A stretch of 64,000 bases of DNA from Limnanthes douglasii subsp. nivea (lineage: Eukaryota; Streptophyta; Magnoliopsida; Brassicales; Limnanthaceae). Position numbers and translations under genes: made by a program. How positions within the stretch are numbered: position 1 is the first letter of the stretch; every line of letters begins with the position of its first letter. Location: positions 152,862,997 through 152,926,996 of the forward strand of contig JAUPFV010000003.1 of assembly GCA_036936605.1 (NCBI GenBank). The letters run 5' to 3'. Below the pieces are notes generated by a model that made no database searches, had not been told where the DNA came from, and saw only the letters and a list, made by a program, of their open reading frames with translations. Positions 1-11,346 of the stretch are shown here, in pieces.

Positions 1-1101
1 CGTGATTGATCTTATCTCATTTGTCAACAAAGAATTCCTCAAATCCAAACCTTGAATATACTGATGATCAGTTCTCATCACTGCATACAAATTCAGATTA
101 TCCATATTATACTGGTTTGATGTATTTCCTTCACACCAGTTCGACTACCTCAAACATCGAGGTACACTTTCTCTTCTAGCTTCATGCTCTTTGTTAGAAT
201 TGCGAGGTTGATCTCATTATTCTTTCGAAGGGCCTCGGTATCTTTTAAAACCAGATCCAGAGCTTTCAACAAAAATGTGATTTGGCTTAACCTTTTGCGA
301 TGAACGCCTTAGAATATTACGTTATTTTCTAGATATTAAGGTGTCTCACTCTCCAAAATGTTATATTCTCACTCAGAAAAAATATATATCTGATTTGTTT
401 GAGCGAGCATGACTTTCTAATAATAGGATGGTATATACCCCTCTCGAAACCAATGCTCGGTACTCTTCGACAAACGATGTTCCTTTGTCATCCCCAAGTC
501 TATATCGAACTCTTGTAAGGAGCTTGGTCTATCTTACAGTTAGTCGAGAAGATAAATCTTATCTTGTTCATGTGGTTAGTTTGTTTGTTATTGCTTTTAC
601 ATCTGTCAATTGGGGAGCTATGTTAATGGAACTGAGTTACATAGTATTTGTCTCTGTGCCTATAGCGATACTTATTGAGATAATGATCCTCATGACTGAA
701 AATATACTACTGTTTCATGTATTTTCCCTAGTGATTCATTAATCTCATGGAAAAGCAAGAAAGAAGATGCTGTCTCTAGATAGTCTACTGAAGCTAGGTA
801 GCGTGCTATGTCTGCGACCACATGTGAGAATGTTTGGTTATGATGGCTTCTTGCACTGCGAGAACAAAAGCGCTATGCAGATAGTAAATAATTTTATTAT
901 TATGTGAGGACAAAGAACATTCAAATAGATTGTCACTTCACTCGGCATCATCTTTAGATCGGCACCATCTCGCTTCTATATGTTCCATCACATCTGCAGG
1001 TTGCTGATTTTTCACGAAGACTCAGTCAAGGGTGCAGTTTCGTTTTCTTTGTGACAAACTCTCAATGCTTATTATTTTTGCACTGTGAGTTTGAGAGGGT
1101 G
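1..1101 (+). pseudogene. Ty1/copia RT (C-terminal) and RNase H remnant (copy N)
   Basis: This is the decayed 3' part of a copia polyprotein running in from the left edge. Around 315-400 the translation reads YFLDIKVSHSP followed by LTQKKYISDLFERA, the copia block after the RT active site. From 428 the piece PLETNARYSS...PSLYRTLVRSLVYLTVSR matches the RT/RNase H connection. At 735-770 DSLISWKSKKEDAVSR marks the RNase H start, and near 920-1010 a HLTRHHL-like block and a VPSHLQVADF-like block match its end. Stops and frameshifts interrupt every part, so no product is expected. A purine-rich tract (about 1091-1101) sits directly before an LTR-like start, as expected for the 3' end of such an element. 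The upstream RT half is outside the window or unrecognisable. Confidence 0.8.
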
Positions 1102-1510
1102 TGTTAAAGATATAAGGCCAAAGATCGTTGGCTCTTTATTTATATTTAACAATATGAGCATATGCCATATGCAATTCTTACACTTTCTAATAACGAAATC
1201 CAAGATATTTTTATACTTTTTTATTTGTTCTTTAGTTAACAAAACTCTCGTCTCTCTTCATACAATTCTCGATCTTCTTTTCCATAGCTTTATGTCTTTT
1301 TTCCCACAACTCTCGTCTATCATCCTGTAATTCGTTCCATAATTTTCATTTTTCGTTTTTGTATATTTCGTTTGTGCATCTCTCGTTCTGCAACTCTCGT
1401 CTTTTGTCTGAGAACTCACGTCTCTCGTCTTTGTTTCCATTGTTTTGTGTTTTTAGTCTTTGTGTCACTTATCCTCTAATTCTCGTCTCTTGTACTTTTC
1501 ATCCGATAAC
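1102..1510 (+). mobile_element. Probable 3' LTR of copia copy N
   Basis: The sequence starts TGTTAAAGATATAAGG directly after the purine tract that closes copy N, which is where a 3' LTR should begin. I cannot fix its end because there is no second LTR to compare. The 1250-1510 part is pyrimidine-rich and repeats CTCTCGTC-type words. Confidence 0.5.
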
Positions 1511-2119
1511 TCTCAAAATTCTATATCCCTTATTTATTTTCAAAATAACAAATTCAAAATATACAATTAATGAATCTACTGATGTTTGATTTGAGACAAA
1601 TATTGATAGTTTTAGATTTTTTTCCGATTCAAAAAATTTAAACTTAATTTTGTATAAATAAGTTATTTGGGTATTATGAAAAATAAATCCATATTAAAAG
1701 AATATATGATAACTTAGATTTTGAATATTTATTTATTACTTATATTAATATATTTATGAAAAAAATTGGTTCATTAATAATAAAAATGAAATTTTTATGT
1801 TTTATCATACTACGTGTACTTCATCTGGATTGCAGTTTCTCTTGTTGATTTGATTAAAATATTTTTTTCTCCAAATGTTAAAAATTGAGCATTTTTCCGA
1901 CGATTTGAACAAGCTTAGAGACATGATGATTCTAATATAAATTACTAAATATTAAAAATATAATTTATTTCCGGTATAAAAGGATTCGGAGACCTTATTA
2001 ATGTATATATATTATATTACATTCAGCTTGAGTTGGTAATAACAGAAATAAAGAAAATAGAACCAGACAGCTTTTAAATTTATTTGAAGACCAATCATAT
2101 CTCCATACACACATTTATT

Positions 2120-2175
<56 letters not shown>

Positions 2176-2239
2176 AAATATTCATTATTTTTATTATACG
2201 GATGACAAACAACGTTTGATCACTTATAGTCATGGCTGA
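1511..2239. other. AT-rich stretch without a recognisable gene
   Basis: I see no coding pattern on either strand. The stretch contains a TA microsatellite near its right end and lies downstream of the PR-1 pseudogene, which is on the minus strand. Confidence 0.6.
2121..2172. repeat. (TA)n microsatellite
   Basis: An almost pure AT/TA run of about 50 bp, 70 bp beyond the stop codon of the PR-1 pseudogene. Confidence 0.95.
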
Positions 2240-2736
2240 TCAATAAGGTCTCTGGCCAATAAAGTTTCCAGGAGGAGAATAGTTGCAGGTGATGAAGGTT
2301 CCACCATTGTTGCATCTTACCTTTGCACACCCTAGACGGACCGAGTTCCTCCAGACAACTTGGGTGTAATGCCCACAAACCTTTCCTGGAGCACATGCGT
2401 TAGAATTGTAGTTGTAATCCGATATATCGTTAACCCATAATTGCACCGCACTCGTCCCATCCCAGACATGTCTCCACTGCTCCATGCAATGTTCTCGCCA
2501 TAAGGCCTATTTGATGAATGGACAAGGCTGCAATCTCCCATCCTTTGATTTGCGTAATTTTGTGCGTACGCTGCGACAGTGGCGTCCGAAAATAGAGGAC
2601 CCACACCTACAGCTGCACGAGCTCTGTTATGGGCGTTAAGGTAGTCTTGGGGTGAGTCTTGGGCATTGGAGGAAAGTGCTAGGGTTAAAGCTACCACAAA
2701 GAAAGAAATCGTAAATTACATATTGACAGAAGCCAT
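2240..2736 (-). pseudogene. Pathogenesis-related protein 1 (CAP superfamily), near full length, inactivated
   Basis: PR-1 proteins are small secreted CAP-domain proteins induced in plant defence. Read on the minus strand from the ATG at 2736, the frame starts MASVNM and meets TAA at 2718-2716 inside the signal peptide. It then continues as a hydrophobic leader ending LSSNAQ, and the mature part starts [17 protein letters not shown] signatures are clear: GENIAW, then after a frame change [32 protein letters not shown] and the ending GNFIGQRPY followed by TGA. The six family cysteines can be seen. The frame change comes from a tandem 5-bp duplication on the plus strand, TCCCATCCCA (2455-2464); one copy would keep the frame. 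Apart from these two lesions the sequence is very well preserved, so inactivation looks recent. The length matches the family (about 160 residues). Either lesion could in principle be an assembly error. Confidence 0.93.
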
Positions 2737-2806
2737 TTTCTTGTATTTTTTTTTTTTTTTTTTTTTGCGTTTGTATGTTGAGACTTGTGAGTAGAAAGGA
2801 TGGCCA

Positions 2807-2812
2807 TTTATA
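2807..2812 (-). promoter_or_regulatory. TATA box of the PR-1 pseudogene
   Basis: On the minus strand CTATAAATGG lies about 72 bp upstream of the ATG at 2736, a normal distance for a plant promoter. Between them is a 21-base homopolymer (T on plus, A on minus, 2746-2766) in what would be the 5' UTR. Confidence 0.6.
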
Positions 2813-2829
2813 GGTATAGATTGTTTGAA

Positions 2830-5054
2830 AACTTGGATAGTGGAAATTTCTTCTAATGGCGAATGATCACATTTGATAATTGCTAAGAGATGACTTAAAA
2901 ACTAGGAGTCTTTCGCCGAATATCTATATTATTTATTTCTGAAAATAAAACTTATCTAAACTTGCAAAAGAAAAAAACTATTGGACCGACACTTTTCTCT
3001 AACATTCATAACAATATTATATATGCCCCAAAACAAATATTTATAGATCATTAAAAAAAAAGTTAACATTAAGGTAGTGTTATAGATATTAATACGTGCA
3101 TCCTTATATGTTTGATTTTTTATGTAGAAATATATAGATTTAGTTCGAACTTTTCATGCATTTTATTAAACATGTTTTAGAATATCTTTTAGATATTTTG
3201 ATGAATATTTTATTCTCTATATATTTGTGACTGTTCCAAAACCATTTTAAAAATGAAAAAAATGGACGAGCTTGTTAGTAAGTCAATTATATATATATAA
3301 AAAAGTTAATTTACTAATAGTCATGTTTTTAAAATTTTAAATGTAAATTTTTTGTTAGAAAAATTGGATCATATCATTGAAATTGAACCGAATCTATTAT
3401 CATAAATTTCGATAAATATAATCGATTGTCATCATGCAACGGTATTTACCTAATACTTATTAGATTATATTTGTTAATATAGGTCTCTTCTAGTCTGGTA
3501 AAAAATTAATGTCCAAAATCACGAATATGAAATTAGGTTAAATCTCGGTCACAAATTAATTTTTATGAAATTAGTCTTAGAACTTATAAGTTTAGTCTGA
3601 GTAGTTCATATTTTGCACAATTCTTCACATGAATCAAATCCGATTTCTACATTTATACCTCCATAATGAGTTTTCTTTATAAGTCTAATTTATATTTAAT
3701 TATATATTAATATAATTAATCTGACTACTTGTTAATTATATCTGCTTATAACAATGCCTAAATATATTATTATCGTATCGGTCCATAATTTTTTCAATAA
3801 TCTCTTATTTGGATGACCATATGTTACTAAAAATATATATGTATACTTCAATAAACGTTCAGATTTTATTGTCAATCTGACAACTGAACAACCTCGTATA
3901 TGATCAATGAAGGATAAAACACTAAAAAAATTTCCTCGGAATGTGAACAATCGGACGCAACAATAATCACGTTATTACGACTAATCAATTACATGGATCA
4001 ATTATGGTGTGTAACATAAGAATAATTTAAAGAGTAATCACACATTATTTATTCATAATTTGTCTTACCTTAGTGAACATCTACTAAAAAAGTTATATTA
4101 TTCTATAGACTTTAACTAAACCATATATTTCAATAAACCAAAATATATAAAATTAAACTACAAATATGTGTCCTTTTATTTGTTACTTATACGAGAGAGT
4201 CCATTTTTACCTATTTATAATTGTTCATCTTGAGACTATATACATAGATTTCAATATTGTCAGCTACTAAAACATTTTACAACTTTCCAATCTCAAATTT
4301 TGTCGTTGGATAATGATTTAAAATATTTTATCACCTTTTGCAATAGAGTTATTAAAGGGCGTACTAAAATTTTAAGCTTAGTACAACTTAACCTCTGATG
4401 TTAATAGTCTTAACTAAGTTTCGTCCTAAAAGAAAAACAAGATACAGTGTGTATAGAATTAATCCTTCATGGAAAATATAACTTTTCGATACAAATGACT
4501 ATTTATGTCTTTTCATATTATCCATAGAACTTCGTTTGGTTTTGTAAATCCACATGCAATCTTTTTCCCGCCACGTAATGAGACAAGTTCTCATACTGTG
4601 TTGTCTTGTATTAATTTGTACTTTTCATTATTAATATTAATCGACAAGTAAGAATTATGACATTATGGAAATAACCAAAAACTTTATGTTATTGAATATA
4701 CACTATACTATCAAAATATATTGTTGTTTTCAGACTTAGTGGATCTACTTAAGGGCACTACTTATTTTGGATATTTTTTTAGAAGGTATAGTTTAATTTT
4801 TTTGAACAATTTCATTTCGTTCTCTCGTTGGAACATAATATTCACTTGAGTGACTTATGTTATAACCATACTTTAATAAGTGAAATTTAAAACTAATCAT
4901 CTAATACTTGAGAATCAATTGACCAACAACATTCTTTTGGACTTATATATTTTCTTTATGACCATTCTATAGTAGAACCGATATGTTGGCATGATGCCTC
5001 ACTTATTATTGTTAAAACTTTTATAATTTTTCTTCAAAATATAAATCTATTCAT
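2830..5054. other. AT-rich region without a gene; faint copia trace
   Basis: No plausible coding region. Around 4003-4060 the words TATGGTGTGTAACATAAGAA resemble the 3' non-coding part of copia copy A near 24440, so part of this interval is probably an old relative of A in the same minus orientation. The rest is unassigned. Confidence 0.45.
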
Positions 5055-5400
5055 AAATCGCCCCCCTCAAACTCAACATCCTCACGAAATTTTATTGTTC
5101 ATGTCTCAAAACTATTACTAGTGGAAGGAACAAAAAAACTCATAACTCTTTGCCTCTGCTTTAGGTGGACACTCCAAAATGCTTCAAACCAAGTTTGTGC
5201 CCATTCTAGAACTCATATAGGATCATAACGGTTGTCTTAAAAATAGCTCTATTAAGAATATAGTCGGCACATTTGATGGATTTACCCTATAATGATAGTA
5301 GTAGATTTGAGTTACATAGCACACTTCTAACCATATACTTTAGTTTTTGTTCTCGACTCTAAAGATACTTACCATATCCTTTAAACAAAACCCTCTTGTA
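5055..5400 (-). pseudogene. Ty1/copia integrase C-terminal relic
   Basis: On the minus strand the translation, with frame changes, gives a MVRSVLCNSN block, SLWGKSIKCADYILNRA and FWNGHKLGLKHFGV, matching the copia integrase core end. The same blocks are seen in element E (37090-37230) and in copies A and A'. The following [12 protein letters not shown] segment is very worn. It is short, full of stops and has no recognisable RT next to it. It continues into the AT-rich region to its left. Confidence 0.7.
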
Positions 5401-5970
5401 AAAAGAACTAACGATAACAAATCAAGCTAAAATGTCACCGATATGTAATGAAGTTACATTAAATTCATCGCCACGAATGTCATAGCCTATAGTTTGATTA
5501 CCTTATATTGACATAAAACATATCAAACATAGCGTAAATTTTGATATAAATTGTTATTTATATTTAGGCCTAAAGTATACCATATCTTATTAGTTAGGGA
5601 AACCAAAATTCATACCATTTGAAGAAATTTGTATCATTCCAAATGTAAAGATTCAGTTTAAAGATTATATAACGTCATGTGGCTTGGATTAGAGCGGGAA
5701 GGTTTTCTCATGCCCAAGGTTGTGTAATGTAATAAAAAGATCAATAAAACAATTTGACCCCAATAAATTGGTAAAAAATTTGATGAAATGTCAAAATTGT
5801 GTATATGGATAAAAACATTAAATTCAAAAGAAAGCGTTGAAAATAACACTTAATCCCATCAAGTAAAAAAACTTTTGAAACTAGACCAAAAACAAAGTAA
5901 TACGAGTATACGACCCATATAATTTTAAAAAATATAAATAATATACATCCTAATAATAATTAAACATCAA
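5401..5970. other. AT-rich stretch, nothing recognised
   Basis: No gene or repeat structure that I can support between the integrase relic and the hAT element. The sequence is AT-rich with many stops on both strands. Confidence 0.5.
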
Positions 5971-6117
5971 ACACCTATCATGGGCAGATTTAGAGGGGAT
6001 ATTAGTATGCCCAGGACAACCCTAAACAAAAAAATGAGCTTAGTATAGTGTTAAAGAACTCTAGTAGTATACCTTAGATCTGGAGTTCAAGACCTACTAG
6101 ATACCAAAATCTATGTA

Positions 6118-6590
6118 TTTTTTACTCTTTTATTTTTTCTTCCATCAATGTTTGCTTTATATTCTTGGATGAATTTTGATTGTTTATTTCATTGCGGATC
6201 AAAATCTAGGTATTTTTTACTCTTTTCTTTTACATTTCTTTATTTTTACTATTTTCTTTTACATTTCTTTATTTTTTCTTCCATTAATGTTTGCTTTATA
6301 TTCTTGGATGAATTTTGATTGCTAATTTCATTGCGGATCAAAATCTAGGTATTTTTTACTATTTTCTTTTACATTTCTTTATTTTTTCTTCCATCACATT
6401 TCTTTTTTTTCTTCCATCAATGTTTGCTTTATATTCTTTGATGAATTTTGATTGCTTATTTCATTGCGGATCAAAATCTAGGTATTTTTTACTCTTTTCT
6501 TTTACATTTCTTTATTTTTTTCTTCCATCAATGTTTGCTTTATATTCTTGGATGAATTTGGATTGCTTATTTCATTGCGGATCAGTATAC
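6118..6590 (+). repeat. Tandem repeat inside the hAT element, about four copies of 110-140 bp
   Basis: The phrase TCCATCAATGTTTGCTTTAT recurs at 6141, 6280, 6413 and 6524, each time followed by a TTGGATGAATTTTGATTG-like block and a CATTGCGGATCAAAATCTAGG-like block. Unit length varies (139, 133, 111 bp) through internal repeats of CTTTTACATTTCTTTATT. The T-rich units give a spurious open frame on the plus strand. Confidence 0.9.
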
Positions 6591-7179
6591 GAATGAACAC
6601 AAAGGCTTGCAAGTAATATTATTTTACTAGAATAATTTAAAGGGTTTGGTTGAGCAAATTAGTGTCATTATGATATTTTAGGATATTTTGTATCTATTTA
6701 TTTGTAATATTTTGTATTTAAACAAAATATTGTATTGAGTTTTTTAAAAGAAAATTAACTTGAAATATAAAATAACTGTACGTATTTTTTGATTGAATAT
6801 TTTCATTAAATTCTTATATGGAAATAATATTTTTGTATAAGAGAATAATTAAGTAAATTACTAATTTGTATTTTCAAATATGAGAATAATTAACAAATTA
6901 CTGAAAATTACGGATTCTTTAACACTTATAATATTTTTATATCTTATTTATATTAATTGATTTATGATTCTTTCAATATTACTTATTTTTTATTTTTTAT
7001 TAATTGATTTATGATTCTTTAGCAAATTTTGTAATATTTTGTATGTAAAAAATATTTTATATTTAAGAAAATTATTGTACTTATCATTTTTAAGCAAATT
7101 ACTGTCTTGTTTGTAAGACTCTTGTTCATAAAAAATACAAGATATTTGGATTTGTGTACACACTTTTCAAGCTAATTTT

Positions 7180-7390
7180 TTCATTACCGATTGTTATCGC
7201 AAGTGTTGAGCGAGTATTTTCTTTTATGAAATATGTGAAGAATGAATTGAGAAATATATTGGTCAATCTATGACTTAATGATTATTTAGTGACATTTGTA
7301 GAGATAGAAGTATTTTCTACGGTTGATGACTTCCTTAGTATCTTAATCGTGTTTCCTATAAATCTTTTCAAGACATAAATAAGAGGAGAA
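7180..7390 (+). pseudogene. hAT transposase C-terminal dimerisation domain remnant
   Basis: The translation LPIVIASVERVFSFMKYVKN is the conserved hAT C-terminal block (typically ASVERxFSxMKxVKxxLRN). It is followed by ELRNILVNL, an in-frame TGA, LNDYLVTFVE and a weak KRRI-type tail. The domain mediates transposase dimerisation. Everything upstream in the transposase (zinc finger, catalytic DDE region) is absent or unrecognisable. It sits close to the right inverted repeat, the usual place for the transposase 3' end. Confidence 0.85.
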
Positions 7391-7557
7391 TTCATTTGCG
7401 CTTGGGCTATACTATATTTTAATTTTAAGCTGTAATAAAAATATTTACATATTTTTATTATGAGATATTTAAATAGTTATCTTTTATTGAAAATTTTTAC
7501 ATAATATTTTTTCAGCATACCCTAACTTTTAGTCCTGGATCCACCAGTGATACCTAT

Positions 7558-8526
7558 ACAAATAGAAAGAAACCTTTTAAATATGTTTAGCTTAAGCATT
7601 TATATTTATCTAACAACTCTACCTTATTTCTAATACTTTCATCATCTGTCCTAACCATTAAATTTCCTCTCAAGATGTAAATATTTCAATTTTCTCTCGC
7701 AAAATAAATATAACATCCCAACTAAGTCTCTTGGATTTGTTTTTCCTTCGATGGCGTAGAATAAAACATTATTGAAAAGAGAGAAAGCAAATTTCTTTCA
7801 TGGCTTTTTTTAATATCGATTCATATATATATTTTTTTATTTGTACAATCAAGCATTATTTGGTTGCGAACATTTAAGTTGGAAAATTATGTACAAATGA
7901 GTTGTAAATAAAAAGAAGAAACTTTTGTAAATAGAAATTTAGTCGTGAAAAAACACATGTGTTCTAGTTGCGTAATTTATGTGAAAATATATATTGCGTG
8001 AATATAAATAAAAGTGTTGCACAAATGAGACATGTTTCGGTTGCGGAATCACGTGTAATATGGTTGCTAAAAACCAATTGTCTTCTAATAACATAATTAA
8101 GTGTGATTGGATTGCGAAAATAAATAAAAATGCTCGAAAATTATCATTCGTGCATTTTGTTTTGTTTGTTTAAAAAAATAGGAATATATGTGTTTTTATT
8201 CTTTTTATTTAGGATTTGAAAGATATGATGGTCTAAAGCTTAAAAATAACTATGAACACATGAAATGAAATGAAAAATTAAATATGAAATAGAGTAATTA
8301 CTCAGTGGAAAACTGATTTAGTACTTGATTTTATATTGGAATTGTTTGAGATTTCACTGAAATATGTTGTAAAAAAGTTTAGTTTTGAAAATTTGTGACT
8401 CAATTTTTTTAATTTTTGTTAGCTAACGAGCTGAAAAAAGAGATTTTTTGATTTTTTTAGTCAATAATTATTGTTGGTAAATTTTATGTTGCAAGTCATG
8501 ATTAGTAAACTAAAAAAATTGGGATA
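7558..8526. other. AT-rich spacer between two hAT elements
   Basis: No coding pattern. Between 7860 and 8140 short words such as GTTGCGTAATTTATGTG and GGTTGCGGAATCACGTG recur. Their reverse-complement relatives appear at 17840-18000, so both places may hold pieces of one old repeat. Confidence 0.45.
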
Positions 8527-8534
8527 GTTACTTT

Positions 8535-9779
8535 TAGGGATGGCAAATGGATCTGGACCTGTCAGAAATAAATGGGACCTGTCAAAATTTAAATGGGTAA
8601 CCGCAGACCTGGCCTGCCACACCTGCAACCTGTTATACCTGTTTACCTGTTATACCTGCATTAGCAGTAACCTGCCAGACCTGCAACATATCAGACCTGC
8701 AACCTGTTAGACCGGTTTAAAATTTGATTATTATTATTATTATATGGTTATAAATATTATAAGTGTTGTAATTATTTTATAAACCAAAATCATATTTTAA
8801 GTTATATTTAAAAAAATATTTTTATAATGTATATGATTATAAATTTATTATTACATTTTGGTGGATATTACTATGATTTGGGTATTAATATTTTAAGTGT
8901 TGTAATTATTTTATAAACCAAAATTTTAAATATTATATTTAAGGTTATAATATTGTTATTACATTTTGTATATTATTATTATTATGTTTTTGTTTTAAAT
9001 ATTAAAAGTGTTGATATTATGTTATAAACCAAAATTATATTTTATCGTGTTAAAATATTACAAGTTTTATGGTTATAATTTTAATATTACATTTTGTATA
9101 TTATTATTATTATGACTTGGTTATAAATAGTAGTAGTGTTGTTATTATTTTTTGATATTAGATTCTGATTATTATTGTGATTTTGTTTTAAATATTGATA
9201 TTTGTTGTCGTATCGTAGTTACTCCTAATATTGGATATATGTAACAATAACTCGTCAAAAAGACTCAAACAACTCAGTAAGTATTATGACTCACTAATAA
9301 AATTCTTATACTTTAAAAAAATAAAAATTCTCGTTAAAAACTTTAAATTTATACTTTAAATATTAAATAGTTCAAAAATAAAATAAACTATTTAAATCAT
9401 CTAAACCAATACATTACAAAATAAAGATTTAAAGAACTACCTAAATATCTATCTAATATTAAATACAATACACCTTCATTATAGCATTTCAATTTAAATA
9501 ATATAATATTTAAATTAGAATACAATAAATACTATAATTATTTAGTTTATATTATACACATTCAATTATTAAAATTCGAATTAATATTATAAATTATTTG
9601 ATAAGGAATGTTTTTCATGTGTCTTTTGGTGGATAATCTGCGTGGGTTTATCTGCCAGACCTACAATCTGCCAGTTTACGTGTTATACCTGCATTAGCAG
9701 TAACCTACCAAACCTCCATAAGTGCAACTTGTTTAAATTATTAAATGGATCTGATGGATTTACGTGTTTGCCACCCCTA
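8535..9779. mobile_element. Non-autonomous hAT-like element with perfect 8-bp target duplication
   Basis: GTTACTTT flanks the element on both sides (8527-8534 and 9780-9787), without mismatch. The ends are TAGGGATGGCAAAT on the left and, read on the minus strand, TAGGGGTGGCAAAC on the right, a common hAT-type terminus in plants. The interior (1245 bp) is AT-rich and non-coding. Subterminal zones are crowded with ACCTGC/ACCTGT words: more than ten at 8555-8715 and several at 9655-9745. Such arrays are usual transposase-binding sites in hAT elements; that role is inferred here. No transposase is encoded. Confidence 0.88.
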
Positions 9780-9787
9780 GTTACTTT

Positions 9788-10757
9788 CAATTTTTATTTA
9801 AGTAGTTATATCTAACTTAACCTAATCTATATTACAAATATAATTTTAAAAATATTTGAATATTAATATTATATAGAAACGAATTTAAATTTTTTTATTT
9901 TTTTGGTTCAGTTTTTTTTTGGATTTTAAATATATTAAAATGGAAACCAAAACAAGATCGAATTTTATTGAGCGAATGGAACCGATTATATTCCGTTTGA
10001 TTCTGGCGTTGAGTATTGTTTTTCTTCGGTTTTTGTCATCTCTAAAATATATATAAAAAAGGTATTTGTCAGAATAGTTAATTAATTCAAAACAGTATCG
10101 TTTGTACAGGTAGAAACTGAAACTGCCAAACTGGAATGTCACGACTATTCAACCAAACCTAAGCATCTAATTATCTATCCGCGACTAAGCATCCATGCTT
10201 ATTCAAACAAAAGTCTAATGCTTATTCCATTTATGTATTAATTATATTTAATTTCTGCATCTAAATTTATTAATTTATTTATTAACTAAGTGATTCACTA
10301 ATTAGTTTTAACACCAGTAATATATTATTTGGATAAATGATTAGATTAGAACATTGGTAGTGATTTGTTGTGCGGAAACCTTAAAGATATAATGTTAAAA
10401 TTAAATTTGATAACATAAGTATTGTATGGGTATGGGCCCTTCTACTCTCACGAACAAGTTGATAATCTACCTAAAGCATGGAATTAAATTTAGATAGATG
10501 CTAACTTTTTATAATTAGCGGTTTAACATGTCTATGTCTTCCTTTTTAAATTAATTATCTGACATATTAAAATCTTATGTTTACATGTTTATAACTTTTC
10601 ATTGCCGATTTTATTTTTGGTTTTATCTAATGCCACATTTTACATTCATTTTCTTGGCCAATGATTATTTTAGATATAAACACTTAAGTTATTTTGGGAA
10701 TTGTGCAAAGACTGGTCATCTTTGAAGTAGTTAACAACAAATAATTAAACTGATAGT
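9788..10757. other. AT-rich region, no gene recognised
   Basis: The 9885-10142 minus frame is made of AT-rich low-complexity codons, and I do not consider it a gene. No repeat boundaries were found. Confidence 0.5.
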
Positions 10758-11240
10758 AAATGTTCGAAGTGCTACATGTCCATTTAAAGAATTATTCAAA
10801 GTAATAATAATGTTCAAAGTTATTTAAAGCACTATGCTAAGTAATAATAATGTTCGAAGTATTACACGTCTATTTTAAGAACTATTCGAAGTGATGGTCG
10901 TATTCAAAGTGTTATACATCCACTTAAAGAAAGGCACAAAGATATCATAATATTTGAGGTGCTAACGTTCGTTAAACGCACTGTTTCACGTAATAATAAT
11001 ATTTGAAGTGTTAAAGTTTCATTGAAAGCACTAATGAAAGTGATGTTAATATTCATGGTGCTAACGTTTGTTAAACACACTATTTGAAGAATGGTAGTAT
11101 TTGACGTGTTAACGTTCATTAAAAACACTATTTGAAGAGATAATAATCCTGAAGGTACAAACTCTTATAAAAGGCTTTAGTTAGAGTGGAGTTATTATTC
11201 GAAGTACTAATGCTTTGTTCATAAAAGACAAATTATGCAA
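10758..11240 (+). repeat. Diverged minisatellite, about 50-bp period, around ten units
   Basis: Units follow the pattern TATTTGAAGTGTTAACGTTC, then a TTAAA-CACTATTTGAAG segment and AATAATAA. They start near 10758, 10808, 10848, 10898, 10948, 10998, 11047, 11097 and 11146, with a worn unit near 11195. Adjacent units are about 60-75% alike by eye and one is shortened by about 10 bp. No gene is associated with it. Confidence 0.8.
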
Positions 11241-11346
11241 TATGAGATAAGTTATGTAATAAAAAAATGCATTGTTCCTTAGACAAGTAAAAGAGCATAT
11301 TTAAGGCATACAAAAAGATAAGTTTAAATGCGAGGCGTTTAAGCAC

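Larger units (their letters stand above)
5979..7549 (+). mobile_element. hAT superfamily DNA transposon, internally decayed
   Basis: The 1571-bp element is bounded by ACACCTAT (5971-5978) on the left and ATACCTAT (7550-7557) on the right, an 8-bp target duplication with one mismatch, the length typical of hAT elements. The ends are imperfect inverted repeats: CATGGGCAGATTTAG on the left, and CACTGGTGGATCCAG for the right end read on the minus strand. It encloses the C-terminal dimerisation part of a hAT transposase (7180-7330) and a tandem repeat (6118-6590). Most of the transposase is missing, so it could only have moved with help from another copy. Confidence 0.85.

Noticed and set aside
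6315..6596. 93-codon hydrophobic frame
   Set aside because: Translation of the T-rich tandem repeat inside the hAT element.
9885..10142. 85-codon minus frame
   Set aside because: Lys/Ile/Tyr-rich product of AT-rich DNA without any recognised motif.
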